In this document: positions 35,688 through 46,984 of the stretch, in pieces | Layout: each line of letters starts with the position of its first letter | Numbering within the stretch: the first letter of the stretch is position 1 | Program-made: the position numbers and the translations under genes | The notes under the pieces: model-generated | What the model was told of the DNA's origin: nothing | Databases searched by the model: none | Seen by the model: only the letters and a program-made list of their open reading frames with translations | Origin: Rhizoclosmatium globosum | Lineage: Eukaryota; Chytridiomycota; Chytridiomycetes; Chytridiales; Chytriomycetaceae | Direction of reading: 5' to 3' | Length of the DNA stretch: 53,600 nucleotides | Assembly (NCBI GenBank): GCA_002104985.1 | Contig: MCGO01000243.1 | Coordinates: 1-53,600 of the forward strand

Positions 35688-36347
35688 TCACTCCTGCTTC
35701 TCTCTCATAGGACCACTCTTCTTTCTCCTCTCCTTGTTATATCTAGTAGAGTTTCTCACTTCCCGTTTATGTTTCTTGAGTTTCTTCTTGTTCATGCCCT
35801 TGACTCTTCTCTTTTTGATGCTGATCATGTGGTAGACTGTTGAAGTTTGAGTTGAGCCGTCTGGGAAGGCGATTGAGGAGGAAGCCGTGGGTAACGAGAG
35901 GTGGTTGGGAGAAGGTGAAGATGGGGAGGAGGAGGAGGAGGAGGAGGCAAAGAAGCGGTCCAAGTGATCCTGCGAATACGACGAGTGCAAGTTGCTGTTC
36001 AACAGTGGCTGGGCGAGGGACATGTTGTTCATCATTTCGGCAAAAAGGGCATCGTCAGTTGTGGTTGAGGTGGTTGAAGTTGAGGTTATCGATGAGTCAC
36101 CCTCCTCCAACAACTTCGAACCACTTCCTCCAATCAAAAGCTGCTGCTTCGGACCCGCAAAAAAGGCGGAAAGTGCGGCATTCGAGTGCTCAACTTGGCC
36201 TGGTTCAAGCCGGATTTCACTCGGTCGCGGTCCTTGAAACTTGAACTTGAACGACTTGGACACAGACGATGTCCACAGCGACGATCCACTTCGGTTGGTT
36301 GTTGATGCGGGTACACGCACAAACACGCTTCGTGCAATTCGGTGCAT
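35688..36347 (-). CDS. Mitochondrial small ribosomal subunit protein mS38 (COX24/AURKAIP1 domain)
   Basis: This is a single-exon gene with ATG at 36347. The N-terminus MHRIARSVFVRVPASTTNR is a typical basic, Ser/Arg-rich mitochondrial presequence. The middle is low-complexity (a long Ser run near residues 140-155). The C-terminus carries the diagnostic mS38/Cox24 block: HMISIKKRRVKGMNKKKLKK followed by HKREVRNSTRYNKERR, a very basic helix that threads into the mitoribosomal small subunit rRNA. Earlier in-frame ATGs up to 36521 would add a hydrophobic segment upstream of the presequence and are not preferred. In yeast Cox24 supports COX1 expression. Confidence 0.82.
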   Translation of the reverse strand: MHRIARSVFVRVPASTTNRSGSSLWTSSVSKSFKFKFQGPRPSEIRLEPGQVEHSNAALSAFFAGPKQQLLIGGSGSKLLEEGDSSITSTSTTSTTTDDALFAEMMNNMSLAQPLLNSNLHSSYSQDHLDRFFASSSSSSSPSSPSPNHLSLPTASSSIAFPDGSTQTSTVYHMISIKKRRVKGMNKKKLKKHKREVRNSTRYNKERRKKSGPMREKQE

Positions 36348-36539
36348 CTTTTCACTGAAAAGGTGTTTGCTCTTTTTTGTCAAAAGTGCCTCCCAAGTAG
36401 ACAATAAATAAATAGAAATAAGAGATGTAGAACAGTGCATGTCAGATCTTTTTAATACTTTCAATTTGCCAACTCCAATGGCAATAACCCATCCATCCAT
36501 TTCCATCCACCACCCCATCAAACACTCACTCCATCCTTT

Positions 36540-38049
36540 TTACTCATCCTCGTCAGACCCTTCAGAGTCTTCGTCTCCACTAACATCCCGGTTAGCGCGA
36601 TCAGCCTCATCAATCATCTTCTCCAACTCCAACTCATCATTCTCACTCACAGCTCTTGGCTACAAAATCAAAAAAAGTTAAATAAAAAATAAAACGCAAC
36701 AGCGAATAATACAAAACTCCATACCTTCATCTTAACACTCAAACTCCCCGAAAACGACTTGATCACTTCCTCAATCTTCAAAATCGCCTTTTCCATAACA
36801 ACAACTCCCTGAACCTTATCCAAACTGTTTGTAGTCATGACATACAGTGGGGGTGCAACAAGTTGAATCTTGATGGGCACAATCTCTGTCGAACACTCTT
36901 CTCCCGCGCTCAACGCTGCTTTGATTGCATCGATTCCTTCGTACCCGAAACATGTCACTTCAATGTCTGATCGGATCTTGGTTGCTTGCGGTGTGAGTCG
37001 GCGTTTGATGTTGTGGATCAGTTCTGTTAGGATTTCCGAGGGGATGTTGAGCCCTTCAAACACCTTTTCGGGTTCACTGATTTATTGGGTTAGTTTCATG
37101 TGGAGGAGGAATGGGCGAAGAACGAGAGTAGAGAATGCGAGGAACGATCAAGAATAGAGCGTGGAGGGTGTGAGGAATAAGCGGATGAAGAAAGAACGAA
37201 GACAGGAAAAGAGGTACTGCATGAGACCCGTATCACCCTCCCAGAAATCAATATACTCAACTTGATGGCAACCTTGAAAGCATCATATGCATGTCCAAAC
37301 TTTTTGTAAATAGGCCAAGTAATAGTCTCATACAATTGCTCCAACGGCTCCCCAGTTCTCTCCGCCACATGTCTCATAATAGAGTGCACCTACATAAACA
37401 TACAAAGTCAGTTAAAATGAGCCCCCTCCCTCCTAAACACTCCAACAACAACCACAAAGCACAAACACATTACCTGCTTACTCTTATTGAACTTCTCCTC
37501 ACACTTTGCGATATCCTCCGGACTAACTCTTCGCTTACTCAAGTCAATGTACCCCTTCTCCTTATCGACACGCAAGACAACAACGACTTCGTTCTTTCCG
37601 ACTCGAATGTGTTTTTGGATGGAGCGGATACGACGACGAGAGAGTTCGGAGAGGAGAATCATTCCTTCGGTGTTGTTGTATTCGAGGAGGTGGACGTAGG
37701 CACCCATCTGTTTGTTTTTTGGGTGGGATGTGAGTTTGGTGGTGGTTTGGTTGATGTGGGTTTGTTCCTTACTTCAGCGATTTGACGGACATTGACCATG
37801 ACCAGGTCATCGACTTCAGGGTATCGTTCCTGGTACCTGATTTGAAGCAAGAGAAGGGAGTGTTAGGCAGGTTTACCAGCTATGCAGGGCAGTAGATGGC
37901 AATACAAACATTCTGCAGTCAAGGCCGTCCTTTGGAGCATCTTCAAGAGGCAGTTGGATGTCTCCTTGGTGAAGCTGGTCAACTTCATCATCGTGGTCAG
38001 AGCCATCAAGTGGGTCGTTTCCAAAGTTGTGCTGCTTCTTCTCTGACAT
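36540..38049 (-). CDS. SUI2: Translation initiation factor eIF2 subunit alpha
   Basis: This is a subunit of the ternary complex that brings initiator tRNA to the 40S ribosome. The minus-strand exons join to [59 protein letters not shown] and [19 protein letters not shown]. The S1 domain thus contains the regulatory phospho-Ser loop [10 protein letters not shown]. They continue through [60 protein letters not shown] and an acidic C-terminus ending DEDE. The N-terminal extension of about 45 acidic residues before [11 protein letters not shown] is longer than in yeast. One intron of about 185 bases (37077-37261) is longer than usual for this window. It is probably regulated by eIF2-alpha kinases, since the target Ser is present. 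Confidence 0.92.
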
Positions 38050-38157
38050 TGCTTTTGTTTCCCTTTTTCTTTTTTGTGGTTGATGATTCACTCACTGGAC
38101 ATAGTCTCTCACTGTTCCACATCATTCATTGTCGTTTATTTATTTACATTGTCAACT

Positions 38158-38739
38158 TTAAAAACTCAAGTCGGCTCTCTCGGCATCAAAGACTCGTCGT
38201 GCTTTCAGCGCTTTTTCGTAGAGCCCAATATCCAATCCATCCATATTCCGCATTATCCGTGCATTCAAATACACGCCACGACGAGGGCCAGTGGCTCCCT
38301 GTTTTCCTCCCATTCCATGCTTCATAATGAAGGGTGTTGTCTTGACGTCCTACACAGCACACACACAAGTCAGCTCTTCTCAAGTTATCTTTGAACTCAC
38401 ATCGCCAATCTCTTCCATATCGCCAATGAACTGAACTAGTGATTTTGTAGAGTGTTTGTCCAGAATTCCAATGAGTGAAGTATCAACAAGGAGGTCTGTT
38501 GAGCCGTATGAAAGCAGAACGAAGGAAGAGTCCAAGTCAGCTTCTTTGATTCTAGTGATTGCCTGTCAGTATACTTGATTGGATGCAGTGAAGGGCAGGC
38601 GAAAGAGAGCAAGGGAGGTAAGTAGCAAACAACCAATAAGCCAATGAAGGTACCTTCCAAGCACGCGTACAGATTCACCCTTCATCCAGTCCAAATGAGC
38701 AAATATCTCATTCAGTTGGACAATTTTACTTGGTTGCAT
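38158..38739 (-). CDS. TEN1: CST telomere complex subunit TEN1
   Basis: There are three exons, 38739-38654, 38551-38401 and 38349-38158, joined in phase. The product of about 130 aa reads MQPSKIVQLNEIFAHLDWMK, GESVRVLGRIKEADLDSSFV, LLSYGSTDLLVDTSLIGIL, DKHSTKSLVQFIGDMEEIGD, a short Gly-rich loop (KHGMGGKQGATGPRRG) and VYLNARIMRNMDGLDIGLYE followed by KALKARRVF. GxSVRVLGR, LLVDTSL and the final helix match the OB fold of TEN1. TEN1 binds STN1 at telomere ends and in DNA-polymerase-alpha priming. The match is by pattern only and TEN1 is poorly conserved, so a profile search is needed. The gene is head to head with the Sel1-repeat gene, with 55 bases between starts. Confidence 0.7.
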
Positions 38740-38794
38740 TTGGATGTTCTCTTTTTGTTTACTCTTCGTTTTCAACAACCAACCAAAACAAAGG

Positions 38795-40357
38795 ATGATC
38801 GCACTCCGCCGACTCTCGCTTCTCTGTGCACGCGCCGCCGCAATCAAGCCCAACCGGCTGACTACACCTTTGATTACTCGCACTGTCGCACCGTTGACTA
38901 CTCGACCTCTGCTGTCAACATCGATTCGAGCGTACTCAACCACGCAACCCTTTGTTGAACCCTCTAACGAACCCTCTATCGAACCAACCACCCAACAACC
39001 AACCACCGACACGCTCGAAGCCGCCACAAAAGACGCCGGCCGCGCCTTCTTTGAACAAAAAGACTATTCAAAAGCAGTGTCCCTCCTCAAAGCCCTCCTG
39101 TCCCGCCCCGACTTCACAAACGACTCAATCGGAATAATCAGAATGGTCGCTGTCATGTTTGCAAACGGCGGCAAGGAATGCGACCAAGACGTGTCAAAAG
39201 CAATCGAGCTCTTTGAATCGCTTGTTGAAAAACAATCAGACCCGTTCGCGCTCTTTGGCCTCGCTTTGCTGCACGTCAAAGGCCGCGGCGTGGCCCAGGA
39301 CTTCCTCCGCGCTGCACGGTACTTTCAAAAGGCGGCTGATGCAGGAAACGTGCAGGCCCACTATTACCTCGGTGTCCTGAGCGAACTTGGAATCGGCGTC
39401 TCGAAAGACGAAGCAAAGGCTCTTGAGTATTACACTGCCGCTGCTGAAAAGGGCGACGCGAATGCGTGTACGAACTTGGGCATCTACTACAGAAAACGTG
39501 GCGAGTCGAGTAAATCAATGGACCTGTTCAAACGTGCTGCACGTGAGAACGAGCTCGCCTTTTTCACATTGTCGGCCATGACGGATCGCGGGGAAGGTGT
39601 TGACCCAACATACAAACCAAACCGCGGGTTCTTGGACTTGATGTGGATCACAGGCGCGTCCCCTGACGTTCACCTGCAAGCCATCCTCGTGGAAAACGGT
39701 GCACCGCTTGATTTCGGGTTGGATCTGTTTGATTTCGCAAAGGCGGAGGGACCTGTGAAGGACAAGTACGCGTTCCAGTTTGTCACGCTTCTCTACAACG
39801 CCGGTGAGGGAAGTCTCTTTGCGCGGTTCCTTGCCGGAATGCGCTACGAATTCGGGCTTGTCGAGTCTTTCGGTCACGGAATGCTGATGGACACGTACAA
39901 GGCGCAACACAAGCCGGAGCAAGGGGAATTCAAGGAACCGAGTTACAACAGAATTGCGCTCGACATGTACCTTTCCGCCGCGGACCAAGAGTTTGTCGTT
40001 GCGCAACGGAAGCTTGGTGTCGTTTTTGCTAAAGGTTTGCTCGGTGTGACTGCGGACCCTACCAAGGCATTCAAAGTGTTTGAAGAGCTTGCCGCAAAGA
40101 ACGATCCAATTGCACAGTACAACTTAGGAGTTCTTTATTTGAATGGGTTGGGGGTTGAAAAAGATCTTGTCAAGGCTTCTGAGCAGTTCCAGTTGGCATC
40201 TAAGCAAGGTCTTTCGGATGCAGAATACAATTTGGCATTGTTGTATGAGCAAGGAGAAGGGGGTGTCAAGAAGGACGTTGCTAGAGCTAAACAGTTGTTT
40301 ACAAATGCAGCCAAACGTGGTCTTTTGGATGCTATTGAGAGAATCAAGGGGCAATAA
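38795..40357 (+). CDS. Mitochondrial Sel1-like (TPR-type) repeat protein
   Basis: This is an intronless gene of 520 codons. The first about 50 residues (MIALRRLSLLCARAAAIKPN to STSIRAYSTT) form a classic mitochondrial presequence rich in Arg, Ala, Ser and Thr, without acids. Sel1-like repeats follow from about residue 75: ALFGLALLHVKGRGVAQDFL, AHYYLGVLSELGIGVSKDEA, ACTNLGIYYRKRGESSKSMD, AQRKLGVVFAKGLLGVTADP, AQYNLGVLYLNGLGVEKDLV and AEYNLALLYEQGEGGVKKDV. A less regular block lies near residues 290-390. Such proteins act as assembly or adaptor scaffolds; the specific target is unknown. It shares a very short bidirectional promoter with TEN1. Confidence 0.85.
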   Translation: MIALRRLSLLCARAAAIKPNRLTTPLITRTVAPLTTRPLLSTSIRAYSTTQPFVEPSNEPSIEPTTQQPTTDTLEAATKDAGRAFFEQKDYSKAVSLLKALLSRPDFTNDSIGIIRMVAVMFANGGKECDQDVSKAIELFESLVEKQSDPFALFGLALLHVKGRGVAQDFLRAARYFQKAADAGNVQAHYYLGVLSELGIGVSKDEAKALEYYTAAAEKGDANACTNLGIYYRKRGESSKSMDLFKRAARENELAFFTLSAMTDRGEGVDPTYKPNRGFLDLMWITGASPDVHLQAILVENGAPLDFGLDLFDFAKAEGPVKDKYAFQFVTLLYNAGEGSLFARFLAGMRYEFGLVESFGHGMLMDTYKAQHKPEQGEFKEPSYNRIALDMYLSAADQEFVVAQRKLGVVFAKGLLGVTADPTKAFKVFEELAAKNDPIAQYNLGVLYLNGLGVEKDLVKASEQFQLASKQGLSDAEYNLALLYEQGEGGVKKDVARAKQLFTNAAKRGLLDAIERIKGQ

Positions 40358-41089
40358 ACGCGGTACTTTTAAGTATTTATTTATGTCGTGAAAGCCCTGG
40401 GTTCAGAATACCAAGAAAGCTGTATATAGACATCGCCAAATAGAAATCCGTTTAAATCGTGCTATCGTGTCGTGGAAGTTCTACTGACTACTTCCCTCTA
40501 AGATTTCAGTTGATGTTGAAATAATAATAATCTATGAAATGAAATGACAAAATGCTGACGTAAACAATTTGTGTTAGGAGATATATGGACAAAATATGGA
40601 CACCAGCAACGTTTCTTGGTAATGACCAACACTTGAGTCAACTGCCACTCCTGATGCTGTTGAACACTTTCGCTCTTGTAAAACAGTGATTATTGATAGG
40701 GTGAGACGCACAAAAAGTCAATTTGATGCCAGTGTCAGCCTTACAAGGGTGTCTTTGGCCTTAAATATGCATATTTCGTGAGAAGCCCTATGTCAGATTC
40801 TTTTTTCTGGCCTACATCTACCAATATTAAACATCTGAATGAATGTCGTTAAGGAAACAACAGCTTGCGACACGAACCTCTAATAAGCCTATCAGATTCT
40901 TTGTCAGATAACATTCCATTACTGTAACAAACAGGGCTGTCCGATAGAAAATAGGAAGAGGTGACTCAAAGAGAATGGTGTGAATCCTACTAAATGGTGT
41001 GGCTCAAATCAAATCGTGGCTAGCAAATTTTGGATATCTAGATATTTAAATCGGAGGAAGAAAAAACAGCATGGGCGAAAGACATCCAA
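40358..41089. other. Intergenic region
   Basis: These 730 bases separate the Sel1-repeat gene from the surface-protein gene on the same strand. No coding-like frame, repeat or RNA gene was recognised. Confidence 0.5.
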
Positions 41090-43515
41090 ATGCTCACATC
41101 CATTCTCCTCTGTGTCCTCTTGCTCAGCAAGCACCTCAACGCTTTGACTATATACCAACGCGTCAACGACCGCATTGACACTGTGAGTCCACAAAACTGC
41201 CTTCGTTTTGATGGAACGGCCATCCCCGAAACAACGTTTGTAAAGAAGTGGGAGGACAGTGGATACACGTATTTGATTCTCAATCTCGGATACGACTTTG
41301 GTCAAATGATCATTCCAACGATAAACGAACCAGGATGTATGGTTTTTGGTCAGGCACTGGGAGGCGTTGATTGTACAATCTCTCTTGGGGTTATATCGCC
41401 TTGCTCAGCCCCGGATTTGTGAGTTTTAATTCGATTAGTAATGGGTTGACAATATACTGAGTCAAAAACAGTGTTAGTGTAGGAACTTACAGTTTTGATC
41501 CAAACTATCCGGCTTCTCGCGGGGATTTGCCCGACTTGCCACCTAGATATTATGGGTTTGATGGAATGTATTCGCCAAATTGTTATGGCACCACAGCTTA
41601 TTCTCAAATTACGCCCGATATTTCGCTTGGAACACAATATTGTTTGAGGCCCGGTCGCTCCCTCTCCGCTTGCCAATACCTCGGTGAATATGGCGGGGCC
41701 GCTCTATACATGCAGGTACGTTCTTGGAGAAACTCCAGGAATCAATTTTAACGACTGTTTTCAGAATGACGGAATAATCAAGGTTACCGTAAAAGACAAA
41801 GGAACAAAGTGGACGCAAACCGGATCTGGATCAAACGTTCTCTTTAAATATGGAAATGATGGTGACGCCGGACTGATTTCAGACAATGGGGTAGGAACAA
41901 AAGCTGGAGCTCAAAAACATCCGGCACTGACGGGTTGTTATGTATCGAAGTATTTACTGGTGTTATTACCATTTACAATGCCGGTGGTTCAAAGGCGGAA
42001 AACAAAGTTTTGGACAGTGATGGATTCTCAATCACCACCACGACCACATCAACTACTTCCATGACTTCGTCAACTTCAACAACAGATTCAACAACTACAA
42101 CGTCTATGACTTCTTCTACTAGTACAACTGACACGACAACGTCGAGCTCAACTGAGACAACCACATCAAGTTCAACCTCTACTGAAACTACAACTTCCAC
42201 GGATACAACAACTTCGATCTCAGCAGAGACGACGTTTTCAAGTTTGATTTCTTCAGGAATAGTTACGACCAGAATTGCAAGCACGATGGATGTTACATCT
42301 AATTTAGAGACTACGTTTTCTCCAACCGCCAAAACTTCATCTCCCACATTCTCGACATCAATTTTATCGGTATCAACAGTAACGTACGCGACAACGTCAC
42401 CAACGACTAGGTCATCGAATCCAGTTTCTACTGTTTCGATAGAAGTGAAATCTGTCACAGCTACTCTAACGAACGACTTAAAGAGTGCCACGCAATTGAA
42501 AAGTGCTACGACACTGCCATCTGCTTCTAAAACAATCTCATCACAACCCATATTCGTCGCCTCGTCAGATTTCAAAATGACTTCAACGGTCACTTCTTCT
42601 CTTACGCCAGGTCCGTCTGTCTGCCCTGCCAAAACCGCACCTTTCCACCTTGTGGAAATTGCCAAAAGTCCAATTCCATCAATTAGTTCAGTATCAAGAT
42701 ACAACGGGGATGTTGCTGCCATCGTCGCCAGTTTGACCCAATTATTACCTGCTTCGTTGAATCCATTGAATGCTGTACAGATCACCTCCTCACTATTTAG
42801 TGTTGTCGAGACTATCAAGCCAGGAAATAAGGCAACAACATTCCTTGGTGCTGATTTCACAGAAGGTTCTAATGCAGTAGTAGTCTTGATTACAAGCTCT
42901 CAGTATAAGGTATGGACGTTGTGATATCTGTCTTGTTTATGACACTAATACCTGCAATAGTTCATCGGCTTACCTGGTCCTTCCAATATTGAGACCTATG
43001 GACAAGTGAGCTGCTCTGTTTCTATCAAGACTGTAGCTATTCCAGGTGGAGTTGTCGGGTTTGGGTATGTTCTTGACGAATCCATCAAGAGCGAGTGGTT
43101 CTCAATGCAGTTGAATGACAATGGAACGCAATTAGTTGTCTCAATATATACGGAACACACGGTCCTCGCCTCTATCATGTTTTCTGTGGTCGCCTTGAAA
43201 AGTTTGGATGAGAGAGATGTTGGATTTGTTATTGTCAATGGAGTAGGATATAAGCAGACCATCGCTTCGACTGTGGCAGGTACAAGCTTGACTAAAACAG
43301 TAGTTACTTCTTGTTCACAAAGTACTTCTTCAACCACGACTTTGATGAAGCCTTCATCCATCACTAAGGTGATTACAAATTCAAGTAAAGAACAAGCTAC
43401 TACTAGTTCAATTCAATCAACGATAAATATAAATGTGATGGCGTCGGGGGCTATGGCTTGGGGCTTAGTTTCTATATTTGTCTTCACAGTGTTTAACGCT
43501 CTTTTTCTTCTTTGA
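41090..43515 (+). CDS. Ser/Thr-rich cell-surface protein with signal peptide and C-terminal anchor
   Basis: The protein begins with a signal peptide (MLTSILLCVLLLSKHLNA). A Cys-containing N-terminal region follows (VSPQNCLRFDGTAIPETTF; EPGCMVFGQ; FDGMYSPNCYG; CQYLGEYGGAALYMQ), then an extended Ser/Thr mucin-like stretch (about 42036-42600), then a second globular part (FIGLPGPSNIETYGQVSCSV; FGYVLDESIKSEWFSMQLN). A C-terminal hydrophobic tail (WGLVSIFVFTVFNALFLL) suits a GPI or membrane anchor. Introns are near 41419-41471, 41716-41764 and 42910-42960. Near 41895-41945 the frame of YGNDGDAGLISDNG does not join cleanly to CIEVFTGVITIYNAGG, so a one-base error or unresolved intron is likely. The family is not recognised. 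A relic of its 3' end lies at 16672-17154. Confidence 0.7.
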
Positions 43516-43637
43516 GTGATTGACAATGAAACGTATTATTCGGAAATAACCCTCTGTTTTGTATTGATTGTTTAACTCAACAAAGAACCAAGTTCTTTGC
43601 AGTTTAAAATGGAGAATCACAATTATTTATGGCAAGC

Positions 43638-46441
43638 TTAACAAATGTATACCGAAGTAATTTCATCCGGAATCATTTCAGCTGAAAACATCATTCCCGA
43701 TCCAACGCGGACTACCTCATCTTCTGATTTACGAACAGTACGAATTACAATTGGGGTCGCGCTCGTGGAAAGCGCAACTAAGACTTCTGATTCCACATTG
43801 AGAATAATCATATCTCCGTAATAATACGAATGTCTTGTAAGCTCTGAAGAACCAGCAGGTGGTGTATAATCTGCATCCACAAGCGCCAACAGAATCTCAC
43901 CACCAACATCAACCGCCAAAAACGTAACGTATCTGTGCGACGAAAGATCCCAAGAATATGTATGTATAAGTCGCCAAATGTTTTTGTCATTCGCGCTATT
44001 TCTCCAAGAGCTTTGGAACTGCTCCAAAGTTTTGTCCAAGTCAATCCCGCAAGATTCGCAAAACGCTGTTACTCTTTCCTCGATTTCACCAATACCATAG
44101 AGCTCCACTACTGATGAATATCGAATTGTGTAGACTCTGTTATTAGGCAAATCCAACTTCATCCGATTATCCTCCAGAATTTGAGCTTTGAACACTTCAT
44201 CCGTTTCGAAAGGTAATTCTCGAATTGATTTGAGAACCCTGTCTTCATCCGTCACCAATGGTAGCCAGGACATTCCTTCATAACCAAGACCTTGTATATA
44301 CAAGCAACTATGATCTCCTGCATGCGCCATTTCTGTCCAAATTGTTTTCCACATGTTCGACTCTCCGTCTTTTTCATAATTCGGTAGAATAGGTTCTTTG
44401 AATACGTGAGGTAACATAAGTGTAAAAATATAGGGCTTGTCTTCAACCTTGGCTGCTTCACGTCGAACAATGGAAACAACGATGAAGTTTGGAGTAATCC
44501 GGATTTGAGACGTCCGAAAGTTTCTTTGTCGCAAAACAACAAAAAGGTCATACATGGCATCCGTCATCAAGGAATAGAGCATAATATCTGGATCATCGGA
44601 CGCCAATTGTTGATAAATAGAGAATTGAAGAGCTTCTTCATGTCTCTCTTCATGATATGCATTGTAAAGTTTTGCCATCGCGTCGTGGTCAACAAAGAAG
44701 CCACATGCTGGAGAATAGAACCAAAGCTTTGGAGGAAGGACGCCTTCTTGCAACGTCCAGGCGCGACGCGTCCAATTGAGATTACCTCTGAACCAGAAAA
44801 GATCGTTGGCCATCAAAAGAGAAGCCGACATGGAGTCCTGGAAAATTTCTCCTGTGCACTCTTCGGCAACACGAGCAACAGCCGCTGTGTAGTCTTGTTC
44901 TTCCATTACATTCTGCCATTCGCCCTCAGGCCATTCACTTCGCTTGCTAGATCCAGCAAACACCACAGTAAAATCGCAAATGCTGTATAGCTTGTTCATA
45001 ATCATCATCGTGGCTGTCAAAAGTTCAGTATTTATACACAGGAGAGTATTTGTCAAAAAGTACTGTACCTTGACGGCGAACGGAATCGTTCTGATCGACG
45101 CACAGAAAGTCAATCCAGAAATGTTGAACAGCTGTACCGGTTTTAGCAGTATGCTCCTTGAGCTTTTGCATCATATCCACCAGTTCATTCCATTTCTGCA
45201 AACTCTCAATCAAGATTTCGTGGGTTCCAGATGCAAATGGAACTTCAATTTTTGAGACCGAGCCCCACACATGACTCAATGCACCAAATGGAGGATGGTT
45301 ATTCAAGTCATATTCTTGGAGAGAGAATTCAGGTATATCTCCGTCGCTTAAATGTACCAATGTAATAGACGTAGCTATATATAACGCGGAATAAGATTGA
45401 AGTTGAACTCAAAGAAAATGCCAAACCTGCCGATACTGTCAAAGACTTTTCAGGCGGAACGACAATATCATTTTTTTGCGACTGGAGGACCCAATTCTTC
45501 CACAATGGAGTTGCAATGTAATGGTCTTTGTCTCGCATCACACTGATCGTGTGTGAATTGAAACACATTGATTTCACAGCATCTTCATTTCCCGATAAAA
45601 TCGCAATTTGAGGCTCGTCTAGACTAAATATACGCTGCAAGTGTTTCCACGCCATCGCAGAGGAATGCCAGTTGAAAACAGGCCATGGCGTCTCAGCAAT
45701 GTCAGTTCTGAAAGTCTCTTCATCAGGTGCATCACACACCAGCATTACAACCTCAATAGTTGTGTTCCGTTTGTACTTTTCTTGAAGTCCATCTATAAAC
45801 GTTGTAACTGGCGGCTCCATTTTCAAAAACTGGTGATGTCCATGTGCGACAGGAGAAGGGGTATGGCATAATCCGCAGTGGTTGTAATTATGGCAGCTTT
45901 GGCACTTGTATCTAATTCCTGAAAAGAATTGGTTGCAAGAGTTACATTTGATACCAGTCCAGAATGTGTTTGTGGCTGAAGATGGTGTGATGAACACAAC
46001 AACCTCCTTGCCATTGAAGGATTCAGGGGATATCTCCAAGCCGCTACAGCTGATAAAAGACGAACTTTCGATCACGTCTTTTATGGCAAGCACCTTTGTT
46101 AATGTGGAAGCATAAAATTGATCAGGGTTTTGCCATTGAACCATTGAGTGCGCACTTACACTATCTTCAGTTTCACCAGCCTCTTTCTCAGCCGATCTCT
46201 TCAGCACAGTCTTGATCGCATTCAGGGACTCAGACAAATCCGGTGAAAGACTCAGTTCCTTGATCTCGATAGCACATGAATTGTACAGGTTTTCGAAAAG
46301 ACCAAGTTCCTGGTTGAGCCGGATGATCTCGTCCATCTCTGTGCATTCATTGATTTGCTGCGCAATATCATTGCATTTGTTGCGCAAGATCGGAAACTCT
46401 CTCAGGAGTTCATTAAGTCTTGCAGTCTGATCGCCAAGCAT
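43638..46441 (-). CDS. ZZ-zinc-finger and HET-domain protein
   Basis: Three exons give about 900 residues. The N-terminal 100 residues look helical or coiled-coil (ARLNELLREFPILRNKCNDI). A ZZ-type zinc finger follows near residues 165-215: IKCNSCNQFF, YKCQSCHNYNHCGLCHTP and HGHHQFLKME, with three CxxC pairs and HxxH. After a linker comes a HET domain with its three marks: FGALSHVWGS, HFWIDFLCVDQNDSVRRQ and WTRRAWTLQEGVLP. The intron at 45069-45014 falls directly after RRQ. The C-terminal half of about 350 residues is unassigned. HET domains drive heterokaryon incompatibility and are thought to be innate-immunity-like effectors in filamentous fungi. A fusion to a ZZ sensor-type domain in a zoosporic fungus is unusual. 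The start at 46441 is the first ATG in frame. Confidence 0.83.
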
Positions 46442-46984
46442 CCTTGCTTCTCTTTGAAAAAAAAGAGATTTATATATGTATATTTTTTATATAAACGCGT
46501 TAATCTGTATGGAACAGAGTCATTTTCCATAAATTCCATGTCGACACCACCAACCCCGCATTGAACTCACGTTTCTTTGTTTGAAAAGACCTTCCAGAAA
46601 GGAAAGAAGGAAGAAGGACGGAAAAAAGAGGTCAATCTGCAACAAAGGGAAAATTCTTTCGCTCTAGAAACCTACTCTCGTCCCCTGTTGCACTTCAGCT
46701 CAAGAGGACGCGCGTAAAACCAACCTTCTATTGATAGAACCCGAGATTCTTCCCTGCTCAAACAACCGATCCTGGTACAGCCTTTTTGCTTCGTGAAGCG
46801 TGTGGGGACGATATAGAAATCTGACTTCATCTTTCACCTCCTCCTTCCTTCTGCAAATCCAACTTCAAACAGAGAGAACTCAACCACCTCCCTGTCATCG
46901 CGTCATCAGTGATCTAATAGCAATCAACTAAAACAAACCGAGAAACCTTTTGCGTCTCAATCTAAAAAGAAATCTATATACAAA
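46442..46984. other. Divergent intergenic region
   Basis: This is upstream sequence shared by the ZZ-HET gene (-) and the G-alpha gene (+). AT-rich and CT-rich tracts are visible; no gene was found. Confidence 0.5.

Noticed and set aside
37077..37261. The 185-base eIF2-alpha intron as a further introner copy
   Set aside because: It contains GAGGAACGA-like words, but in antisense orientation to the host and with no extended match to the two elements.
41973..42860. Long antisense frame (295 codons) opposite the Ser/Thr-rich stretch
   Set aside because: The ACN/TCN-rich codons of the plus-strand gene leave the opposite strand free of stops; the Val/Glu-rich translation has no family features.
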